The position numbers and the translations under genes were made by a program. From contig NZ_NXGI01000019.1 of the NCBI RefSeq assembly GCF_002993025.1, positions 1-34,175 on the forward strand: 34,175 bases of DNA, written 5' to 3'. The stretch is from Arcobacter cryaerophilus gv. crypticus. GTDB lineage: Bacteria > Campylobacterota > Campylobacteria > Campylobacterales > Arcobacteraceae. Of this stretch, positions 16,658-25,699 are shown in pieces (positions within the stretch are counted from its first letter, which is position 1; every line of letters begins with the position of its first letter). The notes below the pieces were generated by a model, which was given only the letters and a program-made list of their open reading frames with translations, was not told the DNA's origin and did no database searches.

Positions 16658-17023
16658 TTAATTCTCCAATATTTCAAATATATTTTGTGGTATTTTCGAT
16701 GGTTTTCCAAGCTTCAAAAATACTAACTTAAATTTTGCTTCAAAAATAAGCTCATCAACTCTGTAAATCTCTTGTTTCATAATAATTGAAGCTGCTTTTT
16801 TCTCAATTAGTTCTGTTTTTATCTCTAAAATATCTGCAAATTTTGCAGATTTTATCCAGTTGGCTTCACATGATTTAACTACAAAAAATTCAACTTCTGA
16901 GTGAGGAAGTAATCCTTTTTTAAAAAATAACTCACTTCTTGCTCTTTCACAATAGTTTAAATAGTTTGAGTGATAAACCATGTTCCCACAATCTGTATCT
17001 TCATAATAAACTCTTATTTTCAT
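16658..17023 (-). CDS. ybgC: YbgC-type acyl-CoA thioesterase (hotdog fold)
   Basis: A 121-residue 4HBT-family thioesterase. The signature VYYEDTDCGNMVYHSNYLNY then CERARSE is at the N-terminus and includes the catalytic Asp within DTDxxGxVYHxxY (here with Cys before Gly). YbgC-type enzymes hydrolyse short acyl-CoAs and often accompany the Tol-Pal genes, but none are next to it here. I use the ATG at 17023: GAGGAG lies nine bases before it, whereas an upstream ATG at 17044 would swallow that site and add MNSRSFK. One base separates it from the diguanylate cyclase stop. Confidence 0.9.
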   Translation of the reverse strand: MKIRVYYEDTDCGNMVYHSNYLNYCERARSELFFKKGLLPHSEVEFFVVKSCEANWIKSAKFADILEIKTELIEKKAASIIMKQEIYRVDELIFEAKFKLVFLKLGKPSKIPQNIFEILEN

Positions 17024-17024
17024 C

Positions 17025-18539
17025 TTAAAACTCCTCGAATTCAACTCTATTTCTACCAGATTCTTTTGCTAAATATAGTGCATTATCAGCTTTTTTTGTT
17101 AATTTTGTTTTCTCAAGTTCATCTTTTGGAATAACTGTTGAAACTCCTAAACTAATTGTTACTATACTTGAGATTCTTGAATTCTCATGAGGTATTTCAA
17201 GATTTTGTACTGCTATTTTTAGTTTTGTTGCAATATTTATAGCATCGAATTTATTTGTATTAGGTAAAATGCAAATAAACTCTTCTCCTCCATATCTTGC
17301 TACTAAATCGTGAGATCTATTTAGTTTATCTTCTAGGCATCTAGCAATTTTTTGTAAACATAAATCTCCAGCTTGATGTCCATATGTATCATTGTATTGT
17401 TTAAAAAAATCAATATCTAATAAAATAATAGATAACTCCTTTTGATTTCTTTTACAATAGTTCCACTCTTTTTCTAAAAATTCATCAAAATATCTTCTAT
17501 TTGCAATTTTTGTTAAACTATCTATGTATGCCAAATTTTCTAGTTTTTTTCTACTCTCTTCTCTACTTTTTATATCAAATTGAAGTAAAATATATCTTCT
17601 TTTTTGTAGAAAAAATATACCTGGAATTGAAAATATTAAAAGTAAAAAATATAAAATAGCCATAACAATAATTTCATTTTTAATATCATCATACAAGGTG
17701 CTTAAGCTTCTACTAACGCTTACATACAAAGGTGTATTTACATCAAGTTCATTTGGTATTATTGAGTATATCGATAAAATTCTATTATCTTCTCCAACGT
17801 AAGTTAATCCTTCAAAGGTATTTAAAATATTTCCACTTGATATATGTTTTGAAAGTAAACTTTGACTATCTAAGAGTTTTTTACCAACCAATAAAGAATT
17901 GCTTGGAAATGTTAAAAAAAGCGTTCCATCACCATGAATAATAGATGCTTTCATATCATCTGAGTAGATTACAGAACTTAATAAATTTGACAAAGCAGTT
18001 GGATCAAATGAAGCCAAAACAATCCCAGCAAACTCTTTGTTTTCATCAAAAAATGGTGTTGATATATTTATAGTTAGATTCCCTAAAACACTAATATATG
18101 GTGAACTAATAAATAGTCTATTTTCTATAGGATTTTCTCTTACTATTTTAAAATAATCTCTTGAAGAGTAGTTAAAAGCTAATAAATCATCTCTACTTGA
18201 AGCTATTATATCTCCATTTTTATCCATTATTAAAAAAGTTCTAACAGATGGTATAACATTTACAAATAATTTTAAATTTGAAATTAAATCATTTTTTTTA
18301 TTTATAGCAGTTTTTATATTTTTAAAAGCTTCATTTATAGAATATATTTGCATTAAAATATTATCGTTTATTATTTTTACTTGAGTTGATAATCTATTTT
18401 CTTCTGTTTTTATTACTTTCTGTTTTTCAAAAAGAATAGTAAATATTATAAAAATTGTGATAATAATTATAAAAAATATATATAAAAACCACTCTATGGC
18501 AAAAGTTTTAATAATACTTTTTTTAAAATTTTCTTGCAT
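17025..18539 (-). CDS. Membrane diguanylate cyclase with periplasmic Cache sensor
   Basis: The 504-residue protein synthesises cyclic di-GMP in response to a periplasmic signal. It has an N-terminal membrane span (about 12-36), a periplasmic Cache-type sensor (about 40-285, with FLIMDKNGDIIASSRDD and FSRDYFK-like YSSRDYFKIV), a second span (about 291-311), then a GGDEF domain with DSLTKIANRRYFDE and an active-site loop RYGGEEF near residue 416. The residues RSHD lie five positions before GGEEF, an RxxD inhibitory site, so product feedback is expected. No EAL domain is present. The ligand is unknown, and the ribosome binding site is weak. Confidence 0.93.
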   Translation of the reverse strand: MQENFKKSIIKTFAIEWFLYIFFIIIITIFIIFTILFEKQKVIKTEENRLSTQVKIINDNILMQIYSINEAFKNIKTAINKKNDLISNLKLFVNVIPSVRTFLIMDKNGDIIASSRDDLLAFNYSSRDYFKIVRENPIENRLFISSPYISVLGNLTINISTPFFDENKEFAGIVLASFDPTALSNLLSSVIYSDDMKASIIHGDGTLFLTFPSNSLLVGKKLLDSQSLLSKHISSGNILNTFEGLTYVGEDNRILSIYSIIPNELDVNTPLYVSVSRSLSTLYDDIKNEIIVMAILYFLLLIFSIPGIFFLQKRRYILLQFDIKSREESRKKLENLAYIDSLTKIANRRYFDEFLEKEWNYCKRNQKELSIILLDIDFFKQYNDTYGHQAGDLCLQKIARCLEDKLNRSHDLVARYGGEEFICILPNTNKFDAINIATKLKIAVQNLEIPHENSRISSIVTISLGVSTVIPKDELEKTKLTKKADNALYLAKESGRNRVEFEEF

Positions 18540-18564
18540 TATATTTTACTTTAAAGAATTTAGT

Positions 18565-18840
18565 TTACCAAAAAGATAGAGTTTGTTCATCTTTTTGAGC
18601 TTCATTTACTTCAATAAACATATTTTTATTATAATCAATATGTAAATTATAATTACCAATATTAAAAGTAGTTTCAATATTTTTTTTATCAAAATAGCTT
18701 GAGTTATCTCTATCTAAAAAATTAGATAGATGATACTCAACCAAAGATGGAGACATAGTATCTAAAGCACTCTCTAAGCCATAAAAAGTATCTACTCCAA
18801 AAAGGTTTAAAATAATATTTTTATCTACAGAAATAAACAT
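18565..18840 (-). CDS. Hypothetical 91-residue protein
   Basis: No family is recognised. The protein (MFISVDKNIILNLFGVDTFY; ending EQTLSFW) is acidic, has no signal peptide, no membrane span and no cysteine, and looks like a small alpha/beta protein. It lies nine bases after the coiled-coil gene on the same strand, so the two are probably transcribed together. The codon use matches its neighbours and nothing suggests recent transfer. Confidence 0.65.
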   Translation of the reverse strand: MFISVDKNIILNLFGVDTFYGLESALDTMSPSLVEYHLSNFLDRDNSSYFDKKNIETTFNIGNYNLHIDYNKNMFIEVNEAQKDEQTLSFW

Positions 18841-18849
18841 AAGTTAAAT

Positions 18850-19368
18850 TTACTGCTTTATTCCAAGGATAGAATCTAATCTTCCATCTGATAAATCAAT
18901 TTTATTATCATCTTCATTTAAAATATTTCGATTATTTTGCTCATAAGCAAAGATATTTTCTTCCTCTTTTTTATCAGATTCTAATTCCGTTTCATTTTTA
19001 TGCTCAGAAGAGTTATCTAAAAGATTCTGAGAAATAACTGGATTAAATGCTTTATTATCATCTATACTTTTTATTTCTTCATATTTTATTTCTTCTACTG
19101 TTGTTAGCGATGAAGTAGTTTTGTTTAAAATTCCTTCGATTTGACCAAGCATACTATAAATAGTATTTTTGTCTTCTTCTGTATTAGTATTAAGCTCTTT
19201 AACACTTTTCTCTAAATCCTCTTTTATCAACTCTAAATTTAAAACTTCATCTTCTAATTCATTTACTCTTTGTTTAAGAACTCCATTCTCTCCTTGAAGT
19301 CCTTGATAAGCCTTTATTAAGCTTGTTAAAGCCTCATTTAGTTTTAAAATAGTTTCTGCATTTGTCAT
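18850..19368 (-). CDS. Coiled-coil hypothetical protein
   Basis: A 172-residue cytoplasmic protein. Residues about 5-70 form a strongly predicted coiled coil (LNEALTSLIKAYQGLQGENG; LKQRVNELEDEVLNLELIKE), and the rest is acidic and probably disordered, ending IDLSDGRLDSILGIKQ. AAGGA nine bases before the ATG supports the start. The N-terminal coiled coil is reminiscent of ZapB-like division proteins, but the similarity may reflect heptad composition only. It sits between an unknown small gene and the M3 peptidase. Confidence 0.7.
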   Translation of the reverse strand: MTNAETILKLNEALTSLIKAYQGLQGENGVLKQRVNELEDEVLNLELIKEDLEKSVKELNTNTEEDKNTIYSMLGQIEGILNKTTSSLTTVEEIKYEEIKSIDDNKAFNPVISQNLLDNSSEHKNETELESDKKEEENIFAYEQNNRNILNEDDNKIDLSDGRLDSILGIKQ

Positions 19369-19430
19369 AGTCTTTAATCCTTTATTACTTATATAAAATT
19401 TTTATGAAATGGTATTATTGCAAAATTTAG

Positions 19431-21395
19431 CTAAATAATTCCATCTATTTTTAAAAGAGAGTCAATTTTAGGTTCTCTTTGTGCAAAATCAAAAAATAGT
19501 TTATCCATATTTTCACTTCCACCACAACTAAGTACACAATTTTTGTACTTTAAGCCCAACTCTTTATTTAATACATTTTTTGAGTCTAAGAACATATAAA
19601 AAGCATCTGCGCTTAGTACTTCAGCCCATTTATATGAATAATATCCTGCACTATATCCGCCTGAAAAAATATGAGAAAAACTATTTTGAAACTTGTTATA
19701 CTCAGGAGGGTTTATGACAGAAAATTTACCCCTTATACCATTTAACAACTCTTGAATTTCAAGTTCCGTTTTGTATAGTTTTTGATGAAGTTTAAAATCA
19801 AACAAAGCAAACTCTACTTGCCTAATTGTTGCCATTGATGATTGGAAATTTTTGGCTTTTATCAATCTATTTATTGCCTCATCATCAAGAACTTCACCTG
19901 TTTGATAATGTTTTGCAAATAGTTTTAAAATATCTCTATCATAAGAAAAATACTCTAAAAATTGAGATGGAAACTCTACAACATCCCAAGCAACTCCAGA
20001 TATACCACTAACATTTGGCTCTTCAACTTTACTCAAAAGATGATGAAGTGCATGTCCCATTTCATGAAAAAGTGTTACTACATCACTATGTCTTAATAAA
20101 GATGGAATATCTTTTGTAGATTGTGGAAAATTTCCTACAATATAAGCTGTTGGAAGATTTATATTGCTATTTGAGTCTTTATAGTATGTGTGCCAGTTAT
20201 TCATCCAAGCACCACCTCTTTTATCATCTCTTGCTTCTAAATCTATATATATTCTAGCTATTGTTTTATTATCTTCTAAAATATCATACACTTTTACTTT
20301 TTCATCCCAAGCTTTTGTATCTGAAGATTTAAACTCAATATCAAATAACTCATTTAAAGCATTAAAAAATCCATTTAAAACGCTAGTTTGTTCAAAATAT
20401 GGTCTATAATACTCTTCATCAATATCGTATTGAGCTTTTTTTAACTTTTCACTATAAAAACTAATATCACTTGCTCTAAAGTCATCAACACCATCTTCTT
20501 TTGCTATTTGTTTAATCTCTTCTAACTCTTTTACTGCTTTTTCTTTTGCTTTATTTCCCAACTCTTCCAAAAAGCTTATAACTTCATCTTCACTATTTGC
20601 CATTTTTGTAGCTAATGAATATGAAGCATAATTTTCAAATCCCAAAATTTTTACTTTTTCATCTTTTAAAGCTAAGATTTTTTCTATGAGCTCACCATTT
20701 TGTGGTGCTCTTGTTGTGTATGCTTTATATAGTTCTTCTCTTTTTTCTCTAGAAGTTCCATAAGTCATATAAGCTATATAAGAAGGCATTTGAAGAGTAA
20801 ATTTATATTTAGTTTTTCCATCTTCTTCAAATTTTGCTAATTCTAAATCAGACTTTGGTATCTCTTTTACATCTTCGAAATTTTCGATTACAAGAGAAAA
20901 AGAGTTTGTTGCCTCTAAAATATTTTGTGAAAATTTATGAGATAGTTCACCCAAAGCTAAATCTATCTCTTCAAGTCTTTGTTTTTTATTATTTTCTAGT
21001 TGGCAACCTGATAGCTCAAACTCTCTTGTCTCATTTTCTAATACCTTAAGTTGTATATTATTTAAAGTACTTTTTTCGTTAGACTGTATATATTTTAAAG
21101 ATATATAAATACTTTCATTTTGACTTATTTCGCTTTCATATTTTGAGATAATAGGAAGGCACTCTTCATATACTTTAGAAGTTATTTTTGAGTTTTTTAC
21201 AGAATCTAAATGAAATACTGGAGTAATAAATTCATTTATTCTCTCCCCTATTTCAGCAAACGGTAATACAAAATTTTTATAAGTTTTATCTTTAATCTCT
21301 AAAAGTTTTCCAACTTCAACTCTACTTTTATTTAAAAGCTCTTCTAGAACTTTACTTGAATTCTCAAAATTCTCTATATTAAACTCTTTAAACAT
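19431..21395 (-). CDS. prlC: M3 family oligopeptidase (oligopeptidase A type)
   Basis: Cytosolic zinc endopeptidase that degrades short peptides, including cleaved signal peptides. The catalytic helix is LFHEMGHALHHLL near residue 445, with the downstream ligand segment VAWDVVEFPSQFLEYFSYD and the family GGYSAGYYSYKWAEVLSADA near 595-615. I start at the ATG at 21395 (MFKEFNIENF, 654 residues) because AGGA lies nine bases before it. An ATG at 21422, one base from the prmC stop, has no visible ribosome binding site. It follows prmC directly. Confidence 0.92.
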   Translation of the reverse strand: MFKEFNIENFENSSKVLEELLNKSRVEVGKLLEIKDKTYKNFVLPFAEIGERINEFITPVFHLDSVKNSKITSKVYEECLPIISKYESEISQNESIYISLKYIQSNEKSTLNNIQLKVLENETREFELSGCQLENNKKQRLEEIDLALGELSHKFSQNILEATNSFSLVIENFEDVKEIPKSDLELAKFEEDGKTKYKFTLQMPSYIAYMTYGTSREKREELYKAYTTRAPQNGELIEKILALKDEKVKILGFENYASYSLATKMANSEDEVISFLEELGNKAKEKAVKELEEIKQIAKEDGVDDFRASDISFYSEKLKKAQYDIDEEYYRPYFEQTSVLNGFFNALNELFDIEFKSSDTKAWDEKVKVYDILEDNKTIARIYIDLEARDDKRGGAWMNNWHTYYKDSNSNINLPTAYIVGNFPQSTKDIPSLLRHSDVVTLFHEMGHALHHLLSKVEEPNVSGISGVAWDVVEFPSQFLEYFSYDRDILKLFAKHYQTGEVLDDEAINRLIKAKNFQSSMATIRQVEFALFDFKLHQKLYKTELEIQELLNGIRGKFSVINPPEYNKFQNSFSHIFSGGYSAGYYSYKWAEVLSADAFYMFLDSKNVLNKELGLKYKNCVLSCGGSENMDKLFFDFAQREPKIDSLLKIDGII

Positions 21396-21423
21396 ATTTT
21401 TTAATCCTTTATTATTCTTCATT

Positions 21424-22263
21424 TTATTTAAATTTTAGAGTAAATCCTCTATCAAATTTTTCATAATCTTTATAAAAAGAGTAGAATTCTACATTAAACT
21501 CTTTAAAATACTCTTCTAAACTCTTTTTTTGATCAAATCCCATTTCACAAAGTAAATAAGGGATTTTTTTATTGTTTGCACCATCTATAATATTTTTTAA
21601 AAGTTCATCTCCTACAACTCCACCAAAAAGTGCATTAGATGGTTCAAACTCTACATTCTTTGGTAGTTTATAATCATTTGCAATATATGGTGGATTTGAA
21701 ATAAGCATAAAAATATCTTCCTCTTTTACATTTTCAAATAAATTGCTAAGTCTAAAATCTATTTTTTCTAAAACTTCAAACTTTTTTGCATTTTTTCTTG
21801 CTAATTCTATAGCTTTTGGATTTATATCAACAGCTATAAAATCTATATTTTTATCTTTTAAAAGTAATGCTAACATAACAGAAATTATTCCACTTCCTGT
21901 TCCAATTTCAAGAACCTTTATAGCTTTTTCTTGATTTCTTACATCTTTTAAAATTTCAAAAGCATTTTCAACTAAAAGTTCAGTTTCTGGTCTTGGAATT
22001 AAAACTTCCACATCTGTAAAAAATTGTTCACCATAAAAAGATGCTTTTTTTATAATATACTCTAAGGGAAAATTTGTAGCTCTTTTTTTTACTAATTTTT
22101 CTAATTCTAGCTCTTTTGTAAAAGTCTTATCATAATTAAGATGTAACCAAATTACATTTTTATCCAATAAATGCATGATTAATATCTCAACCTCTTTTGC
22201 TGGAATATGTGTGATGTTTTTTAAATTTATTGCGTATTTTTTTACACACTCTTTTATTGTCAT
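21424..22263 (-). CDS. prmC: Release factor glutamine methyltransferase PrmC
   Basis: S-adenosylmethionine-dependent enzyme that methylates the GGQ glutamine of release factors RF1 and RF2. The 279 residues include the N-terminal helical substrate domain, the segment FPLEYIIKKASFYGEQFFTD then VEVLIPRPETE typical of PrmC, the SAM loop VLEIGTGSGIISV near residue 115, and the catalytic motif ISNPPYIAND near 187. Thirteen bases separate it from hemW upstream, and the next gene begins just after its stop. Confidence 0.94.
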   Translation of the reverse strand: MTIKECVKKYAINLKNITHIPAKEVEILIMHLLDKNVIWLHLNYDKTFTKELELEKLVKKRATNFPLEYIIKKASFYGEQFFTDVEVLIPRPETELLVENAFEILKDVRNQEKAIKVLEIGTGSGIISVMLALLLKDKNIDFIAVDINPKAIELARKNAKKFEVLEKIDFRLSNLFENVKEEDIFMLISNPPYIANDYKLPKNVEFEPSNALFGGVVGDELLKNIIDGANNKKIPYLLCEMGFDQKKSLEEYFKEFNVEFYSFYKDYEKFDRGFTLKFK

Positions 22264-22276
22264 TTTACCTCTTTTT

Positions 22277-23365
22277 TTAATCTAAAATATATAATGCTAT
22301 TTCATCAGCAAGTAGAAAATTGTTATTGTAAACCCTATTATTATTTATACAAACTCTATTTTCAACTATTAACTCATCTACCTTTTTAAGCTCTTTTGAA
22401 GATAGTATATTCAAATCAACCCCAAACTTACATCTAAATCCTAAGAGTACTTTTTCTGCCTTTATATCATCATCGCTTAACTCTTCAATATCTTCATAAA
22501 TTGGATTTTGTATATATTTTTCTATATTTTTTTGTTTATACATTCTTTTATTTTCAATACAAGCAACAGCTCCAGCTCCAACTCCTATATAATCATCCTT
22601 AGACCAATATCCATAATTGTGTTTTGATTCAAATTTCTCATTTGTACTAAAATTTGCTATTTCATATTGATTAAAACCCAATTGCTCGAGGTAGCTAAAT
22701 ATTTCATAACTTAACTCTTCATCATCAATTTTTAAGCTTTTTTTACTTTTTTGAAGCTCTTTTTCATTTAAAAAGAATTTTGTATCCTCTTCTATTATCA
22801 AACTATAAGCACTTAAATGCTCAACTTCTAACTCTTTTAAAGTATCAAAATCTCTTTTTAGAAGCTCAAAATTATCATTCGCCACTCCATATATTATATC
22901 GCAATTAATACTATTAAAGCCTATACATTTTGCATTTTGGATGGCTTTAATAGCATTAAGTCTATTATGATTTCTACCTAAAAACTTTAGCTTATCATCA
23001 TCAAAACTTTGTACACCAAAGCTAACTCTGTTTACTCCCAAACTATACATTTTTTCCAACCACTCTTTTGTGGCACTATTTGGGTTTGCTTCTGTTGTAA
23101 TTTCACAATTTTCCAAAATATATGGATTTATTAATTCAAAAATATCTTCATATAAAAAAGCATCAACAGTTGATGGAGTCCCACCACCTATAAAAACTGT
23201 ACTTAATTTTATATCTTTATCTTTTAAATAGTTTAAATTGTATTCTAAATCAATTTTTAAGGCTCTCATATATGCCTCTTTTTGACTATTTTTATTTGTA
23301 TATGAGTTGAATGCACAGTAAAAACATTTACTGTCACAAAAGGGGATATGTATATATAAAAGCAA
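22277..23365 (-). CDS. hemW: HemW-type radical SAM protein
   Basis: A 362-residue radical SAM protein of the HemN-like group. The cluster motif FCDSKCFYCAFNSY (CxxxCxxC, residues 9-16) is near the N-terminus, followed by FIGGGTPSTVD and VNRVSFGVQSFDDDKLKFLG. It lacks the extra Cys after the motif (CxxxCxxCxC) that marks true coproporphyrinogen dehydrogenase HemN, and here that place reads AF. It is therefore better called HemW, a heme-binding chaperone or heme-insertion factor. The real hemN is at 31479-32846. The start is TTG, with AGGA eight bases upstream. Confidence 0.88.
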   Translation of the reverse strand: MLLYIHIPFCDSKCFYCAFNSYTNKNSQKEAYMRALKIDLEYNLNYLKDKDIKLSTVFIGGGTPSTVDAFLYEDIFELINPYILENCEITTEANPNSATKEWLEKMYSLGVNRVSFGVQSFDDDKLKFLGRNHNRLNAIKAIQNAKCIGFNSINCDIIYGVANDNFELLKRDFDTLKELEVEHLSAYSLIIEEDTKFFLNEKELQKSKKSLKIDDEELSYEIFSYLEQLGFNQYEIANFSTNEKFESKHNYGYWSKDDYIGVGAGAVACIENKRMYKQKNIEKYIQNPIYEDIEELSDDDIKAEKVLLGFRCKFGVDLNILSSKELKKVDELIVENRVCINNNRVYNNNFLLADEIALYILD

Positions 23366-23419
23366 TTTTTAATCCTATATTCTATAAAATAACGTCTAAT
23401 TATAAGGGAAAATATATTT

Positions 23420-23911
23420 ATGACTGATAAAAATGTGATTGAAAAAGAGAAAAAAAATTTAAGACCAAATGTTGCAGCTATTATATTATCATCTAAATAT
23501 CCAGCGAAGTGCGAGATTTTTATTGCTTCAAGAACTGATATTCCAAATGCTTGGCAGTTTCCTCAAGGCGGAATTGATGATGGAGAAAATACAAAAGAAG
23601 CACTTCTTAGGGAGCTTGAAGAAGAGATTGGTACAAAAGAGATAGAAATAATAGCTGAATATCCAAATTGGGTCTCTTATCTTTTTCCTCCTGTAATTGC
23701 TCAAAAGATGTATCCTTATGATGGTCAAAAACAAAAATACTATTTAGTAAAATTAAAAAAAGATGCAAAGATAAACATAAATACTGAAATTCCAGAGTTT
23801 AGTGAATATAAGTTTGTATCTTTAAAAGAAGTTTATGAACATATAACTTTTTTTAAAAGAACTGTTTACAAGCAAGTTCTAAAGTATTTTAAAAATGAGG
23901 GATATATTTAA
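23420..23911 (+). CDS. rppH: RNA pyrophosphohydrolase RppH (Nudix)
   Basis: Removes pyrophosphate from the 5' end of primary transcripts and so triggers mRNA decay. The 163-residue protein opens RPNVAAIILSSKYPAKCEIF and carries a full Nudix box, GGIDDGENTKEALLRELEEE then IG, at about residues 50-71. WVSYLFPP and QKQKYYLVKL follow, both typical of RppH/NudH. It is divergent from hemW and precedes lysC by 20 bases. Confidence 0.93.
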   Translation: MTDKNVIEKEKKNLRPNVAAIILSSKYPAKCEIFIASRTDIPNAWQFPQGGIDDGENTKEALLRELEEEIGTKEIEIIAEYPNWVSYLFPPVIAQKMYPYDGQKQKYYLVKLKKDAKININTEIPEFSEYKFVSLKEVYEHITFFKRTVYKQVLKYFKNEGYI

Positions 23912-23931
23912 AAAAAGGATAAGTAAATTAG

Positions 23932-25143
23932 ATGTTAAAAGTTTTAAAATTTGGTGGAACAAGTGTTGGAACACTTGATAGAATTGCAAATGTTGCACAG
24001 ATTATTAAAAAAATAAGAGATGAAGGTCATGATGTCATAGCTATTGTTTCTGCTATGAGTGGTGAAACAAATAAGCTAATAGAGTATGCTGAATATTATA
24101 CAAAAACTCCTGATTTAAAAGAGATGGATATGCTTTTAAGTTCAGGTGAGAGAGTAACTTCGGCTTTGTTGTCTATTTCTTTAAATAGTATTGGTTATAA
24201 AACTATTTCTATGACAGGAAGAGAAGCTGGAATTATGACAACAGACACTCACACAAAAGCAAAGATAGAAAAAATAGATACACAAAAGATGAAAAATGCT
24301 TTAAGTGAAGGAAATATTATTATCGTTGCTGGATTTCAAGGAGTTACACTTGATGGTTCAAGAGTTACAACTTTAGGTCGAGGTGGAAGTGATTTATCTG
24401 CTGTTGCAATTGCTGGTGCTATAAAAGCTGATGTTTGTGAAATTTATACTGATGTTGATGGTATTTATACGACAGACCCACGAATTGAGCCAAAAGCTAA
24501 AAAGTTAGAAAAAATATCTTATGATGAGATGTTGGAACTTGCAAGTTTAGGTGCAAAAGTTTTACAAAACAGATCAGTTGAAATGGCAAAAAAATTAAAT
24601 GTAAATCTAGTATCAAGAAGTAGTTTTACACCCGATGTAGAAGGAACTTTAATAACAAATGAAGAGGAAATTATGGAAAAACCAATAGTAAGTGGAATAG
24701 CTTTAGATAAAAACCAAGTAAGAGTTGGAATGTATGGCGTTGTTGATAAACCAGGAGTTGCAAGTGCAATTTTTACAGCTCTTGCAGATGCAAATATAAA
24801 TGTTGATATGATTGTTCAAACAAGAGGACTTGATGGAACAACTGATTTAGATTTTACAATTCCTACAACTGATTTAGAGATTTGTAAAAAAGTTATGGAG
24901 CAGTTTAGACCTCAAGCAAAAAATATAGATTACAATGAAGCAATTTGTAAAGTTTCTATTGTTGGAGTTGGTATGAAATCAAATACAGGAGTTGCTTCAA
25001 AAGCATTTACAGCTATGGCAAATGAGAATATTAATATTAGAATTATCTCTACAAGTGAGATTAAAATCTCTATGATTATTGATGAAAAATATGCAGAATT
25101 AGCTGTAAGAGCTTTACACGACGCATACGAATTGGATAAATAG
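23932..25143 (+). CDS. lysC: Aspartate kinase
   Basis: Phosphorylates aspartate, the first step to lysine, diaminopimelate, threonine and methionine. The 403 residues hold the kinase domain (KFGGTSVGTLDRI at the start, SSGERVTSALLS near 70, TLGRGGSDLSAVAIA near 148, YTDVDGIYTTDPRIEPKAKK near 175-195). Two C-terminal ACT domains follow (VRVGMYGVVDKPGVASAIF and CKVSIVGVGMKSNTGVASKA), where feedback by lysine and/or threonine is expected. In Campylobacterota lysC often precedes hobA, as it does here. Confidence 0.96.
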   Translation: MLKVLKFGGTSVGTLDRIANVAQIIKKIRDEGHDVIAIVSAMSGETNKLIEYAEYYTKTPDLKEMDMLLSSGERVTSALLSISLNSIGYKTISMTGREAGIMTTDTHTKAKIEKIDTQKMKNALSEGNIIIVAGFQGVTLDGSRVTTLGRGGSDLSAVAIAGAIKADVCEIYTDVDGIYTTDPRIEPKAKKLEKISYDEMLELASLGAKVLQNRSVEMAKKLNVNLVSRSSFTPDVEGTLITNEEEIMEKPIVSGIALDKNQVRVGMYGVVDKPGVASAIFTALADANINVDMIVQTRGLDGTTDLDFTIPTTDLEICKKVMEQFRPQAKNIDYNEAICKVSIVGVGMKSNTGVASKAFTAMANENINIRIISTSEIKISMIIDEKYAELAVRALHDAYELDK

Positions 25144-25145
25144 TT

Positions 25146-25697
25146 TTGCAAGAGTTTTTAAATTGGACAGTTGATACAATTAGGGAAGATAAGCTTTTAT
25201 CTCCTTGGTTGGAAGAAAAAAAGTTTGAATGGGCTCCATTAGTATCAAAAAATGTTACTAACATTTTAGATAAAAGCTACTCTGTTTTAATTATCACAGA
25301 TAAAGAGAGAGAGTGGTTTTTAAGCTATATTTTATCTAATATAAACTCTTCAAAACTTAATAGACCTTTTTTACCATTTTATGATTTTAGTTCATTTTAC
25401 AAAAATCTTGATCAGATAAAATCGGAAGATGATATTTCAAATATTAAAGATATGTTAAAAATATCTTTTCCAAATGGATACTGCTTTTGGTATATAGGAA
25501 AAAGTCAAGACAATAGATCTACTCTTGCAAAAATTACAAAAAGCTCTTTTTTGTGGATTTTTGACGAAGAGAGACAAGGCTCTATAAACTTAAAATCAAA
25601 TGATGATGGACTTGATATGAAACTTCTTCAAATGTTTAGATTGTACAACAAAACTCTAAGTGCTGCACTTTTTGCCAATATAAATGTAGAGAGTTAA
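25146..25697 (+). CDS. hobA: DnaA-binding replication initiation factor HobA
   Basis: The 183-residue protein is assigned to HobA, the tetrameric SIS-like protein that binds DnaA domain I and promotes its assembly at oriC in Helicobacter and relatives. It reads TVDTIREDKLLSPWLEEKKF, then EWAPLVSKN, and later GYCFWYIGKSQDNRSTLAKI. Position is strong support: lysC, this gene, the delta-prime subunit gene and folP occur in the same order in Helicobacter. The start is TTG, three bases after the lysC stop, so expression probably depends on read-through from lysC. Confidence 0.87.
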   Translation: MQEFLNWTVDTIREDKLLSPWLEEKKFEWAPLVSKNVTNILDKSYSVLIITDKEREWFLSYILSNINSSKLNRPFLPFYDFSSFYKNLDQIKSEDDISNIKDMLKISFPNGYCFWYIGKSQDNRSTLAKITKSSFLWIFDEERQGSINLKSNDDGLDMKLLQMFRLYNKTLSAALFANINVES

Positions 25698-25699
25698 TC

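Noticed and set aside
17024-17044. Earlier ATG at 17044 for the YbgC-type thioesterase
   Set aside because: It would place the strong GAGGAG ribosome binding site inside the coding region and overlap the upstream gene; the ATG at 17023 is correctly spaced.
22277-23365. Second copy of hemN
   Set aside because: The motif is CxxxCxxC without the extra Cys of HemN, and the protein is shorter, so it was assigned to the HemW group instead.
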